From contig NZ_FTMZ01000032.1 in NCBI RefSeq assembly GCF_900156335.1, forward strand, positions 1 to 41,631: 41,631 nt of DNA. The letters are read 5' to 3'. Origin of the DNA: Sphaerotilus natans (lineage in GTDB: Bacteria > Pseudomonadota > Gammaproteobacteria > Burkholderiales > Burkholderiaceae_C). Both the position numbers and the translations under genes were made by a program. This document shows positions 1-8,181 of the stretch, piece after piece; position 1 is the first letter of the stretch, and each line of letters begins with the position of its first letter. The notes under the pieces are model-generated. The model searched no databases and was not told where the DNA came from. It saw nothing but the letters and a program-made list of their open reading frames with translations.

Positions 1-233
1 CGCACTGGGGCATCGAGAACCAGTGCCACTGGGTGCTGGACATGACCTTCTCCGAAGACGACTGTCGCATCCGCGTGGGCGACGGGGCCGAGAACTTCGC
101 CATCCTCAGACGCATGAGCCTGAACCTGCTCAGGCAGGAAAAATCCAGGAAGACCAGTCTCAACATCAAGCGCCAGAAGGCCGCCTGGAGCCCGAAGTAT
201 CTGGAGACCGTGCTCGGCATCAGCCCGAAGTAG
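1..233 (+). CDS. ISAs1-family transposase, C-terminal part (5' end outside window)
   Basis: This is the last ~77 residues of a DDE transposase that mobilises the insertion sequence. The frame enters at the window edge with HWGIENQCHWVLDMTF followed by SEDDCRIRVGDGAEN. This is the typical ISAs1 C-terminal pattern: a His-Trp-x-Ile-Glu-Asn block carrying the last catalytic Glu, then 'FxED..R.R.G..AEN...LRR..LNLL'. The protein ends ...WSPKYLETVLGISPK with a TAG stop at 231-233. Whether the full gene is intact cannot be judged from here. Confidence 0.85.
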   Translation, partial: HWGIENQCHWVLDMTFSEDDCRIRVGDGAENFAILRRMSLNLLRQEKSRKTSLNIKRQKAAWSPKYLETVLGISPK

Positions 234-260
234 GGGATCGGGCTTCATGCAATCGCCCTG
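1..260 (+). mobile_element. Right end of an ISAs1-family insertion sequence
   Basis: This is the 3' end of an insertion sequence whose left part lies outside the window. It contains the transposase C-terminus and, after the stop codon, a terminal sequence ending ...TTCATGCAATCGCCCTG at 260. Read inward from the end this starts CAGGGCGATTGC, like the CAGGG-type ends of ISAs1-family elements. The boundary at 260 is supported independently: the minus-strand relaxase homology stops there in mid-protein. The target duplication cannot be checked because the left end is missing. Confidence 0.75.
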
Positions 261-1199
261 GGCATCCGGCGAATCGAAGTACCCCAGTGCATGGACGCTC
301 GACAGCGCGTCTTCACAGGCCAATTCGGGGTCTTGCACTATCTGGAGGTCACGCTCTCTGAAGAAGTCCGTACCGGCATCGAAACGGGTAGGACTGACGT
401 GCGAATTGCGCGCGTCCGCACTCATGAGCAGGGAGTGCCAGTCTGCTGGGCAGCAGAAAGCGTCAGGTGCAGTGACACAAGAGGGGACACCCAATTGGGA
501 ATGACGCGCCAGCACCTGCACATCAAAGAAAACTCGATGCGAATCTTGGAGATGGCGAAGAACATCTTCGGCAACGCGGTCCGGGTGATGCGCGAGGCGC
601 AGTCCGTCCGCGCCGACCCAGACACCCTGGATGATCGGCATCGCCACGAAATGCGCATGCACCCGCGACTGGTCGCGGTGAATGACGAACGAGATCGGAT
701 GGTCAAAGCGGGCACACAGCACGGTCTGGACGCTGGCCCAGAAAGCGGGAATGTCGAGCTCAGGCGGCGACTGGATCACATGCTCGAGGGCCAGCACGCC
801 GTTGGTGCGGAAGGGCCGCTCACCGGCCAGAGCCTCCCAGTGTGCAGTGGCCTGGTCGGGGCAAGCAGGTCCGATCAGGATCTGATTGAGCCCGGACCGC
901 GTCGCATCGATGGGCTTGCGGCAGCGATGGTGCTCGTGGTCGCGCCGCAGGTTGTGGCGAAAGACCTCGCGCATCTTGTCGCGCGCAGGGCGCATGTCGT
1001 CCTTGCGCTGCTGACGATGCAGGCGCATCGCCTGGCATCGTGACAGCCCCCGCTCGGCCATCAGCTTTTCAACCGCCTGCTCGCGGCGACGCGAATCCAC
1101 CCTCGTGATGGTCTGGCCTCGCAAGCAAAAGCCCACCCCGAAATCGTCAGGGTGAGGCAGTCTGGAATCAGCCGTGTTCTCGTGCACGTTCAAGAACAT
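261..1199 (-). pseudogene. Mob/Pre (MobV)-like relaxase, 3' end lost to IS insertion
   Basis: An open minus-strand frame begins at ATG 1197-1199 (MFLNVHENTADSRLP) and runs without a stop through the IS and off the window edge. The relaxase part is 313 codons, ending at 261. Features of plasmid Mob/Pre relaxases, which nick oriT and lead conjugative mobilisation, are visible. Residues ~80-107 read RHNLRRD...PIDATRSGLN, the N-terminal block. Residues ~139-145 read EHVIQSP. Residues 174-189 read HRDQSRVHAHFVAMPI, the H-x-D-x4-H-x-H metal and catalytic region, with Gln where many relatives have Glu. The C-terminus after residue 313 is replaced by IS-encoded codons. The call rests on pattern recognition of the family. 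An alternative later start is possible (Met70 or Met76). Confidence 0.68.
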
Positions 1200-1579
1200 T
1201 CTTCGCTCGGGGCAGGTGAAAAGGCCGGCATATTAATCGATGCGAACTTCTCGTATGCCCGGGCGATCGCTGATCGCATTCCCCGGTGCTGCAGATCTGC
1301 CTATATCGCGCTTTTCATGTTCTTTTTTGTGCTTTTCCGATGCACATGCAAGCCGTCAGCATGGAAAGGTCCGGGTGCATGCGCGCCATACGCAACGGAT
1401 ACCCTCATGAACCCATGATCTTGATATCTTTCCATCTTGGCACCGTATCAAGGCGCTGGCCGACCGGCTCCGTTGCACAGTACGTGTTCAGCCCCCCCTC
1501 CTTGACACGCCCGCCAAGCCCGTCAAACCGCTGAAGCCTGCGTAGACAGCGCGCGAGTGCGGCGGGAGAGTCAGGCTCG
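1200..1579. other. Non-coding stretch between mob and the IS66-like element
   Basis: I see no convincing gene here. The stretch upstream of the mob start would be the expected place for an oriT, because MobV relaxases usually act just upstream of their own gene. It contains several short GCATGC-like and TGCACATGC repeats around 1340-1385, but no nick site I can assign. The left terminal repeat of the following IS66-like element should lie near 1480-1560 and is not resolvable by eye. Confidence 0.3.
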
Positions 1580-2505
1580 ATGAACTCGCCCCCTTCTCCA
1601 GAGCCCGAAGACCTGCCCGCCAAGCCGCAGACGCTGGCGCAATGCCATGAAGTGATCGACACGCTGGGCCAGCAGTTGGCGCAGCTGCGCGAGCAGGTGG
1701 CGTGGCTGCAGGAGCGGGTGAAGCTGGACTCGCGCAACTCGTCGAAGCCGCCGTCGGCGGACGTGAAGGGGACGAGCCGGCCGCGCCGGGCCAGCGAGCG
1801 CAAGCGAGGTGCGCAGCCCGGGCACAAGGGGACGTACCGGGCGCTGCTGGACGAGGGCGAGGTCGATGCAGTGCACGATCTGCGGCCGCCCGAGGTGTGC
1901 GAGTGCGGCGGGCCGGTCGAGCCGGGACGAGCACTGCGCCACCAGGTGACGGACCTGGCGCAGGCGGTGCGGGCAGAGGTGCAGGAGTACCGGCTGTACC
2001 GCGGGGTGTGCGGGCACTGCCGCAAGACGCACGAGAGCCGGCTGCCGGCCGGGGTGCCGCGCGGGCAGATCGGGGCGAGGTGCTGGGGGTGAGGTTCAGC
2101 CTGGGGGCGATCTCGCAGGCGCAAGGGGTGGTGGCGTGGGCGCTGCAGGCGCCGGCGAGCTGCTCGAGCGCGGCGGTGCTGCACATGGACGAGACGAGCT
2201 GGCGCCAGGCGGGCTCGCCGACGCGGCACTGGGTGTGGGCGACGATGCAGCCGCAGGTGGTGGTCTACCAGGTGCTGCCCTCGCGGGCGCGCTACGTGGC
2301 ACAGGCGCTGGCGGGCGAGCGCCCGGCCGGCGTGCTGGTGACGGACCGCTACGCGGTGTACGACTGCGTAGCGCCGGAGCGGCGCCAGGTGTGCTGGGCG
2401 CACCTGCTGCGCGACTTCGAGCGCATCGCCGGTCGGGCCGGGGCCGCCGGCAGTGCCGGCCCGGCAGAGTTCGAGAAGCTGCAGACCCGGGTGCACCAAG
2501 CGCTC
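1580..2505 (+). pseudogene. IS66-family transposase, frameshifted and 3'-truncated
   Basis: The N-terminal part (1580-2092) reads MNSPPSPEPEDLPAKPQT and has an IS66 leucine-zipper-like coiled coil (QQLAQLREQVAWLQERV). This is followed by LDSRNSSKPPSAD, the classic IS66 N-terminal signature, and a Cys-rich zinc-finger region (CECGGPVE...CGHCRKTH). The frame breaks after RGQIGAR at about 2080. The protein resumes one frame over with LGAISQAQ, HMDETSWRQAG (catalytic Asp region), VLVTDRYAVYD and CWAHLLRDFERIAGRAG. It then loses IS66 homology near 2440-2505 and joins IS3-type sequence. It cannot make an active transposase. Confidence 0.8.
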
Positions 2506-2748
2506 GAGCCCGGCGAGCCCAACCAGAACGCCTACGTCGAGCGCTTCAACCGCACCTTCCGGACCGAAGTGCTCGACGCCTGGCTGTTCAATTCCATCGA
2601 GCAGGTCCAGGCCATCGCCGACGACTGGCTGACCCAGTACAACGAGTACCGACCGCATGACGCTCTGGGCGGCAAGCCACCCAGGCAGTTCATGCCCCGA
2701 TTGATCACCACAACCGCCGCAGACTCTGGGAATCAACTGTCTGCTTGA
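2506..2748 (+). mobile_element. IS3-family transposase (OrfB) C-terminal fragment fused to the IS66 remnant
   Basis: From about 2506 the frame encodes PGEPNQNAYVERFNRTFRTE, then a stretch ending YNEYRPHDALGGKPPRQF. This is the C-terminal part of the rve integrase core of IS3-family OrfB, including the last catalytic Glu (YVERFNR). It continues in the same frame as the IS66 remnant, giving a chimeric reading frame that ends at 2748, 10 bp before the end of the neighbouring rep gene. Only the last quarter of an OrfB is present. The right terminal repeat was not identified. Confidence 0.75.
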
Positions 2749-2757
2749 CGGGTGAGC

Positions 2758-4113
2758 TTACGCTTCAGGAGTCTGCGACTCTTCCCAACGGGGATCCTGC
2801 GTAGCCATCCACCAGAAGAATCGTGCGGACAGCGGTCGAGATGCCAGCCCCAGGCTGTTCCAAGTCTGCCGCTCACGCGGTGCGCGCAGCGTCTGGCCAA
2901 AGGCATGGATGCGCAAGCTCTGCTCTTGCTCGGGACAGGCTTCGAAACCGGCACGGACCTCGTCGATCAGCTGCCGTTCGTGGCGTCTGCGTCTCTCTTC
3001 GCTCTCGACCTGGGACACCACCTGGCGCGCCGCTTCCGAGACGTCGGGCTGACCATCTGCTTCGACCTGCTCTGTCTGTGCGGAAACGGCCGGGCTGTCC
3101 GCATAGCCATGCTTGATCACATGCTGCAGATAGGCTGCAGGGGAGTCGATGGGGCTTTTTGCAGCCAGCTTGCTCTTCACATAGGCGACTGCACGAGTCA
3201 CACGATCGTTGTCATGCCTGCTGACGAGCAGATCCGCATCGTGCTCATTCAGGCCAAGGCTCATCAGCGACTCCAGCAGCTCTAGATTCAAGGGCTTGGA
3301 CAGCATGTCGGTTGCGTCCGGGGTTCCGTTGTCCGCCAGATTGTCCACGCTACTCGCGTGTTCAGCGGCAGCGTCCGCACATCGTCGGATGACCTTGAAC
3401 TGCAGCTCGACGACTTTGCGGCCGTTTCTATGCTCGATCAGATCGAGCTCGAACTCCGACTGAACCTCATTGACCTCCCTCAGTCCTGGAGTCAGCGTGT
3501 CGCGCTTGAAAAACCGGTAGTCCACAGGACGGCTCAGTGGCTGTCCTCGCAGCACTGCTGCCCACCAGTCAACAGGCTGCCTCATCGTCAGCTGTCCAGG
3601 AGATGACAGGTACTGGAATCCGATCTCCAGCAGCACTGCTGCGCTGTAGAGCGTCATGCGGGAGGTCAGTTGCAGAAGCAGTCGTGTGTACTGCTTCGGT
3701 TCGATGAGTTCTCGACGAACGCTGGGAGCATAGGACCAGGTGAGCATCATCGGTCTGCCCTTGCGCGCAGGTGTGATTTTCGCTGCCAGCAGGCTTGCGA
3801 TGTTCCACTCCTGATCAGCCAGATCGTCCGTCGTGCTCGAGTTCCACTCGATGGTCGTCGAGGCCATCTCCCGCAGGCGCTTCTTGATCGCTTCGGTGTT
3901 CTCGCTGCTGCTGACGTTGCCGACGACCTGTGCCAAGGGCAGCGTGTACTCGTCGCAGTCCTTGGCATGCTGCTGTGCGTGATACAGCAGCAGGTTGTAG
4001 ATGCGGCGCGACACTAGCGTCAGCTTTCCTGACGTCGGGCGAATCGCGATCGCAGGATTGGCCTTGCGTACCAGCTCCTTGTCTTCTGTGAGCTTTTCTT
4101 TCCTCATTCTCAC
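2758..4113 (-). CDS. Plasmid replication initiator, Rep_3/RepB family
   Basis: A 451-residue initiator that should bind the iterons just upstream and open the origin. Residues ~18-130 form the first winged-helix region (NPAIAIRPTSGKLTLVSRRIYNLLL..., typical of Rep_3). Residues ~140-240 form the second (TRMTLYSAAVLLEIGFQYLSS; PVDWWAAVLRG; DYRFFKRDTLTPGLREVNE; the last block is a family hallmark). The C-terminal ~200 residues are variable and charged. The start is GTG at 4111-4113, with an alternative ATG two codons in (4107); neither has a strong ribosome-binding site. The gene reads away from the iterons, as usual for this class. The stop at 2758 lies directly beside the IS3 fragment, but the gene looks intact. 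Confidence 0.9.
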   Translation of the reverse strand: MRMRKEKLTEDKELVRKANPAIAIRPTSGKLTLVSRRIYNLLLYHAQQHAKDCDEYTLPLAQVVGNVSSSENTEAIKKRLREMASTTIEWNSSTTDDLADQEWNIASLLAAKITPARKGRPMMLTWSYAPSVRRELIEPKQYTRLLLQLTSRMTLYSAAVLLEIGFQYLSSPGQLTMRQPVDWWAAVLRGQPLSRPVDYRFFKRDTLTPGLREVNEVQSEFELDLIEHRNGRKVVELQFKVIRRCADAAAEHASSVDNLADNGTPDATDMLSKPLNLELLESLMSLGLNEHDADLLVSRHDNDRVTRAVAYVKSKLAAKSPIDSPAAYLQHVIKHGYADSPAVSAQTEQVEADGQPDVSEAARQVVSQVESEERRRRHERQLIDEVRAGFEACPEQEQSLRIHAFGQTLRAPRERQTWNSLGLASRPLSARFFWWMATQDPRWEESQTPEA

Positions 4114-4279
4114 AATTCTACAGCGTTGGCCGTCGCTGTTGCTGGGTGCTTTCTCCTCCGCACGTCTGTAGCTTCTGGAGACGTGCTTCGCGCGCGCGTT
4201 GTTGTTGTATTTATTTGAATACCTTTGAAATTTTGGTGTTCTGAAAAACCCTTTTATATCAATGACTTGCGTTGTTTTA
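4114..4279. other. AT-rich part of the plasmid origin
   Basis: Between the rep start and the iterons, positions ~4195-4270 are strikingly AT-rich for this window (TTGTATTTATTTGAATACC and CCCTTTTATATC). This fits a DNA-unwinding element next to an iteron array. The same gap must also hold the rep promoter, reading leftward. I could not pick a clear -35/-10 pair or a canonical DnaA box (TTATCCACA). Confidence 0.55.
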
Positions 4280-4394
4280 CGTGAGACGGATTGTGGTGTT
4301 GCGTGAGCTCCGTTGAGGCTTCATGTGAGTGAAATTGAGGACTGGTGTGAGCTCCTTTGAGGTCGATGTCTGCCTTCTGTGAGCTGGGTTGAGG
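4280..4394 (+). repeat. Iteron array of the replication origin (five 17-bp repeats)
   Basis: Five direct repeats fit the consensus TGTGAGCTCNNTTGAGG. They are at 4280-4296 (CGTGAGACGGATTGTGG, weakest), 4302-4318 (CGTGAGCTCCGTTGAGG), 4324-4340 (TGTGAGTGAAATTGAGG), 4346-4362 (TGTGAGCTCCTTTGAGG) and 4378-4394 (TGTGAGCTGGGTTGAGG). The first four start exactly 22 bp apart, two helical turns, so bound initiators would lie on one face of the DNA. The fifth is 32 bp from the fourth, three turns. Location upstream of the Rep_3 gene and beside an AT-rich tract supports their role as Rep binding sites. Confidence 0.88.
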
Positions 4395-4541
4395 GTGAGT
4401 GTCGCGTTCCCCGTCAAGGTCTGGCCGACGGTGCTTTGCTCACGGCCAGCGTCTGATGGCACTCAATCTAGCTCACATCAAGACGTTTTGGTGCATTTGG
4501 ATGGCGCATACAAGGCAGAAATCCCATGGAAAATAGATTTA

Positions 4542-4568
4542 TTGCACAACAACAAAAAAATGTATGAT
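4542..4568 (+). promoter_or_regulatory. Possible parAB promoter
   Basis: TTGCAC (4542-4547) and TATGAT (4563-4568) resemble sigma-70 boxes but are only 15 bp apart, shorter than optimal. They lie ~30 bp upstream of the parA start. ParA proteins of this type often repress their own promoter, and the nearby partial palindrome TGATATCTTGATCA could serve that purpose. This is a weak call. Confidence 0.3.
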
Positions 4569-4598
4569 ATCTTGATCAGGGCAACAGGAGACGCCTCA

Positions 4599-5738
4599 AT
4601 GAACCCAGAGACACGGAATGATGCTGAACCGGTGCTGCCGGATGACGACGTGACGGAGCCTTCGCCGCTGCGCGGGGGCATCCGGTTGAAGCTGGCGATG
4701 GATCTCTGCCGCTGGGCGGGATCTCCCCAGTCGTTCCGATCTTTCTTTCCCGGAGTGGCGAAAGCGGGCAGCGCGTATCACAACCTCTACACGCCGCTGC
4801 AGATTCGCCAGGCGCGGCTGAAGATGCTGGGTGTCGAGGAGGAGGTCTGGCGTCCTCTGGACCTGATGCCTCCGATCATCTACTGCCGCATGGCCAAGGG
4901 CGGTGTCGGCAAGACCACGATCGCGGCCAACATTGCGTCGTGCATGGCGATGCAGGGGCATCGTGTGCTGATGATCGACGCCGATCCACAGGCCTCGCTG
5001 ACCAGCATGTTCGGCATCGACTGGACGGTCGAGAAGATTCGCCACGTCGGCCACGCGCTGCGTGATCATGAGCAGGGCTATCCGGTCGTGTTCGACGAGT
5101 CGATCGTGCGACCGATCTATGCCGATGGCATGCTCGACCTGATCGCCAGCGACATCACGCTGGCCAACATCGAGTCGTGGTTGACCACGGTGCTCAACCG
5201 CGAGGCGGTGGTCGATCGACTCTTCCGCAGCTATGTCGAGTTCTGGTCGGCCTACGATGTCATCGTCATCGACTCGGCGCCCGGATCCTCTCAGCTCAGC
5301 AACGCGCTGATGTATGCGGCGCGCTGCGTGCTGGCGGTGGTCATGCTCGATGGGCAGTCCATCAAGGCGATGGAAGTGCTGGCGCACAACATCCATGAGC
5401 TCAATCGCGCCTACCCTGACCTGCATGCCGGCGTGCACCTGGTCGCCAACGGTTTCGATGCCCGGCAGACCACCTGCCAGGCATCGCTGGAGATCCTGCG
5501 CGCGGCCTATCCCGGCATGATCGATCCCTGCATCATTCCCAGGTATGCAGCCTTCGCGCGGCAGGTCTCGCTGTACAGCGACGCCGAAAGCGGCCCCATC
5601 TTGGAGCGCGAGCCCAACTCGCCGGCGGCCAAGGCCATCATCGAGCTGACCCGTTCGCTGATCGGTTTCTACGACGTCAAGCTGGCCGAGCAGATTCCGG
5701 TCATTCCTGACACCCAGCGTTCCCGCCGCAAGGGCTGA
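4599..5738 (+). CDS. parA: ParA partition ATPase (type Ia, with N-terminal DNA-binding region)
   Basis: A 379-residue Walker-type ATPase that positions plasmid copies on the nucleoid together with ParB. The ATG at 4599 is chosen because AGGAG (4586-4590) lies 8 nt upstream, although the frame stays open further upstream. Residues ~1-90 form an N-terminal extension of the kind used for operator binding. The deviant Walker A motif is CRMAKGGVGKTTIAANIA (~residues 98-115), Walker A' is MIDADPQAS and Walker B is YDVIVIDSAPG. The parB start lies 17 nt after the stop, so the two are co-transcribed. The sequence looks intact. Confidence 0.93.
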   Translation: MNPETRNDAEPVLPDDDVTEPSPLRGGIRLKLAMDLCRWAGSPQSFRSFFPGVAKAGSAYHNLYTPLQIRQARLKMLGVEEEVWRPLDLMPPIIYCRMAKGGVGKTTIAANIASCMAMQGHRVLMIDADPQASLTSMFGIDWTVEKIRHVGHALRDHEQGYPVVFDESIVRPIYADGMLDLIASDITLANIESWLTTVLNREAVVDRLFRSYVEFWSAYDVIVIDSAPGSSQLSNALMYAARCVLAVVMLDGQSIKAMEVLAHNIHELNRAYPDLHAGVHLVANGFDARQTTCQASLEILRAAYPGMIDPCIIPRYAAFARQVSLYSDAESGPILEREPNSPAAKAIIELTRSLIGFYDVKLAEQIPVIPDTQRSRRKG

Positions 5739-5755
5739 ATCGAGAACTTCCTGCC

Positions 5756-6772
5756 ATGAGTCCGACCCCCCGCCCCATTCACGTCAAGCCCTCCGGCCTG
5801 CTCGGTGGAGATGCCCGCTCCGAGCACGAGCGCCGCATGGAGATGGCTGTCAAGCGCCTGCCTTCTTTCACCAGTGCGGCAACGCCGGCTCTGGAGCGTG
5901 ATGCCACTGCCGCTGCTGCTCGTCCGCTTCCCGGGCCTGACGAGCATGTCCAGATGGCGCAAAAGCTCGACCCGCGGCTGATCATCCGCAGCCGCTGGGC
6001 GAATCGCCATGAGGCCAGTTTCGACAGCGAGGACTTCGACGCGCTGCGTGCCGAGATCCGGCATGCCGGCGGCAATGTCCAGCCCATCAAGGTACGACCT
6101 CTGGCTGCTACGGTCGCTGCCCGGCCAGGCGAAATGGCACCTCGCTACGAAATCGTCTTCGGTCACCGCCGCCATGAGGCCTGCCGACTTGAGTCGCTGC
6201 CGGTTCTCGCGCTGGTCGCGCCGCTGAACGATCAGGAACTCTTCGTCGAGATGGACAGGGAGAACCGGGCACGCAAGAACCTGAGCGCCTGGGAGCAGGG
6301 CGTGATGTACCAGCGCGCGCTCGACTCCGGGCTGTTCGCTTCGCAGCGTGCGCTGGCCGCTGCGCTGGGTGTCGACCACAGTGCGCTGGCCAAGGCGGTC
6401 TCGATCGCGAAGTTGCCCGCGCACGTCGTCGAGGCGTTTGCTTCTCCGCTGGATCTTCAGTTCCGCTGGGCTCAGCCCCTGACGAATGCCTGTGCAGCGG
6501 ATCCGAACGGCATGATCGCTCGCGCGGCACAGCTGTGCGAATTGCGCCAGCAAGGCCAGGGCCTGACGCCGAAGGACATCTTCGAGCGGCTCATGAACCT
6601 GGCGGCTCCGACGCCCGTGGCAGTCGTCCGCATCGATCGTCAGGGGCGGCGTGCGGAAGTCCGCTGGGGCGACCATGGTGATGCGCGTATCGCCATCGAG
6701 TCCGGAGCGATCGACCCTGCGCGTCGGGCCGAGTTGCTCGACTTGTTGACAGGGTTCCTCGATCGGTCCTGA
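5756..6772 (+). CDS. parB: ParB partition protein
   Basis: A 338-residue centromere-binding partner of ParA. After a ~65-residue basic N-terminus (expected ParA contact), the ParB/Srx domain shows QPIKVRPL (box I-like) and FGHRRHEACR (box II, CTP-binding region). A central helix-turn-helix follows (SQRALAAALGVDHSALAKAVSIAKLP), then a C-terminal dimerisation segment (VAVVRIDRQGRRAEVRW...LDLLTGFL). The start ATG at 5756 follows GAGAA by about 8 nt. Two palindromes just downstream (6805-6858) are its likely binding sites. Confidence 0.92.
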   Translation: MSPTPRPIHVKPSGLLGGDARSEHERRMEMAVKRLPSFTSAATPALERDATAAAARPLPGPDEHVQMAQKLDPRLIIRSRWANRHEASFDSEDFDALRAEIRHAGGNVQPIKVRPLAATVAARPGEMAPRYEIVFGHRRHEACRLESLPVLALVAPLNDQELFVEMDRENRARKNLSAWEQGVMYQRALDSGLFASQRALAAALGVDHSALAKAVSIAKLPAHVVEAFASPLDLQFRWAQPLTNACAADPNGMIARAAQLCELRQQGQGLTPKDIFERLMNLAAPTPVAVVRIDRQGRRAEVRWGDHGDARIAIESGAIDPARRAELLDLLTGFLDRS

Positions 6773-6804
6773 GCCCGTCTGCATCCTTGAATTCCCGGCC
6801 ACCG

Positions 6805-6858
6805 TGTGGAACGGTTCCACATGCTCGGGTGAGGAAACAGCTGTGGAACGGTTCCACA
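6805..6858. promoter_or_regulatory. Candidate parS centromere: two identical 17-bp palindromes
   Basis: TGTGGAACGGTTCCACA occurs exactly at 6805-6821 and again at 6842-6858. Each has 8-bp perfect arms around a central G, and the start-to-start distance is 37 bp. They lie ~30 bp downstream of parB, a usual place for plasmid parS sites. The size resembles chromosomal parS (16 bp), but the sequence differs (GTGGAAC arms rather than TGTTTCAC). Both copies are perfect, which argues for selection. Confidence 0.75.
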
Positions 6859-6868
6859 GCCCTGGCAA

Positions 6869-6885
6869 TGTGAGGTGATTTGAGC
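6869..6885 (+). repeat. Isolated iteron-like repeat next to the second rep remnant
   Basis: TGTGAGGTGATTTGAGC matches the iteron consensus TGTGAGCTCNNTTGAGG at most fixed positions. It overlaps TGAGCTCA, a second GTGAGCTC core on the other strand. It lies 2.5 kb from the main array, directly before the truncated second initiator, so it may be the last surviving iteron of a second origin. Confidence 0.5.
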
Positions 6886-7993
6886 TCACGTTGCAGCCGT
6901 CGCATGGCACCTGGGCGGTCAGCGGGCTCATCGAGCAGCTGAGCTGCGCAAGGTGCGCGGGCAGGTCTGGCTCGAGTGGTCGTATTCGGTCAAGCTGCGC
7001 CAGGAGCTGCTGCGGCCCAGCGTGTTCGCCAAGCTGTCGCTGGAGATCATCGCGCAGCTGTGCTCGCATGGGGCGATCGCTCTGTACGAGATCTGCTCGC
7101 GCTACCGCGATGTCAGCCAGACGGCGCGGCAGCCGTGGTCCTGGTGGCGCCCGGTGCTGAGCGGCAAGCCCGAGACCGACGAGACCCGCCGCCAGGAATA
7201 CCGCTTCTTCAAGCGCGACGTGCTCAAGCCGGCGCTCGCCGAGGTCAACGCGGTGACCGATCTGGTGGTCGAACTGGTCGAATCCCGGTCGGGGCGATTC
7301 ATCTCGGACCTCCAGTTCAAGGTGCGGCTGCGGGAGCAGCCCGGCGGGCCGGCGGCCGCGGCGCGTGCGCATCCCGCGATCGATCCGGCGCTGGCGGCGC
7401 GGCTGCACCAGCTCGAGATCGATGACCTGACGGCGGCGCAGCTGCATGCCGAGCACGGCGACGCGCTGATGCGCTCGGCCGTCGAGATGCTGGCGCGGCG
7501 CGTGGCCTCGGCCTATCCCGAGCCGCTGCGCGATCCGGCGCGCTACCTGCGCACCGTGCTGGCGGCCGAGCGCAGCAAGGAATTCGGGCGGACGCCCGAG
7601 GCTGCGCCGCCGTCGGTGCCCGAGCGCTCATCGGCTGCGGCTGCCCCGGCGCGCCGGGATCTTTCCGATGCGGCATTGAAGCTGGCCGAGCAGAAGCGGC
7701 AGGCGCGCTGGCATGAGGAATGGCAGCGCCGACGGCGTGCGCATGTGGTCACTGAGCTGGAGGCCCTGCCGGCGGCGGAGCAGGATCGCCTGGTGCAGTC
7801 GCTGCTGCTCGACATGGAGGCGCGCCGCGTCCACCCCACCATCCGCAAGCGCCTGCAGACCAACGGCTGGCAGCACCCGATGGTGCTGCACGAGATGGTG
7901 CGCTTCTACGCCACGACCCGCATCGGCGACGGATGGGACCGGCCGACGCCGGAACAGCTGCTGGAAATCGCGGGGCAGGTGGGCGATGCGTGA
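6884..7993 (+). pseudogene. Second Rep_3-family replication initiator, N-terminus missing
   Basis: The C-terminal two-thirds of an initiator. From ~6941 the frame encodes AELRKVRGQVWLEWSYSVKL, then the second winged helix (FAKLSLEIIAQLCSHGAIAL, ALYEICSRYRD, WSWWRPVLSG, EYRFFKRDVLKPALAEVNAV) and a charged C-terminal tail to 7993. Colinear with the intact initiator at 2758-4113, it has lost roughly the first 120 residues, including the first winged helix. An in-frame stop (6881-6883) lies just upstream. The first possible start (GTG 6953) is inside the domain. It is not a close copy of the other Rep, so it is probably a relic of another plasmid rather than a duplication. A short expressed product is possible but could not bind iterons normally. 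Confidence 0.82.
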
Positions 7994-8181
7994 GCCGCCG
8001 CCCGGACCGTCTCAATCCGTTCAACAGCAGGGAAGCCGGTCAGACCATCTTCATCTCGTCCTGAAAGATGGCGTTGCGACGACCGGTTGAATCCGCCGAC
8101 AACAGAAGAATCCCGAGAAATATCCTGACGATCAAGACACACTGCGGGTCCGGAAGTGGCTCAGTGCCTGAAGGAGTTCTC

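Noticed and set aside
291..1043. Plus-strand 250-residue frame and a minus-strand frame at 422-715
   Set aside because: Both are shadows of the minus-strand relaxase frame, which alone shows protein-family motifs.
1405..2736. Long minus-strand frames opposite the IS66/IS3 remnant
   Set aside because: Arg/Pro/Ala-rich low-complexity translations typical of the complement of GC-rich genes; the plus strand has clear transposase motifs.
4389..4598. N-terminal extension of ParA to 4389
   Set aside because: The start at 4599 has AGGAG at the right distance. The upstream part overlaps the last iteron and the likely promoter region.
5669..7456. 595-residue minus-strand frame across parB and the second rep
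   Set aside because: It is antisense to recognised ParB and Rep coding sequence and has no family features.
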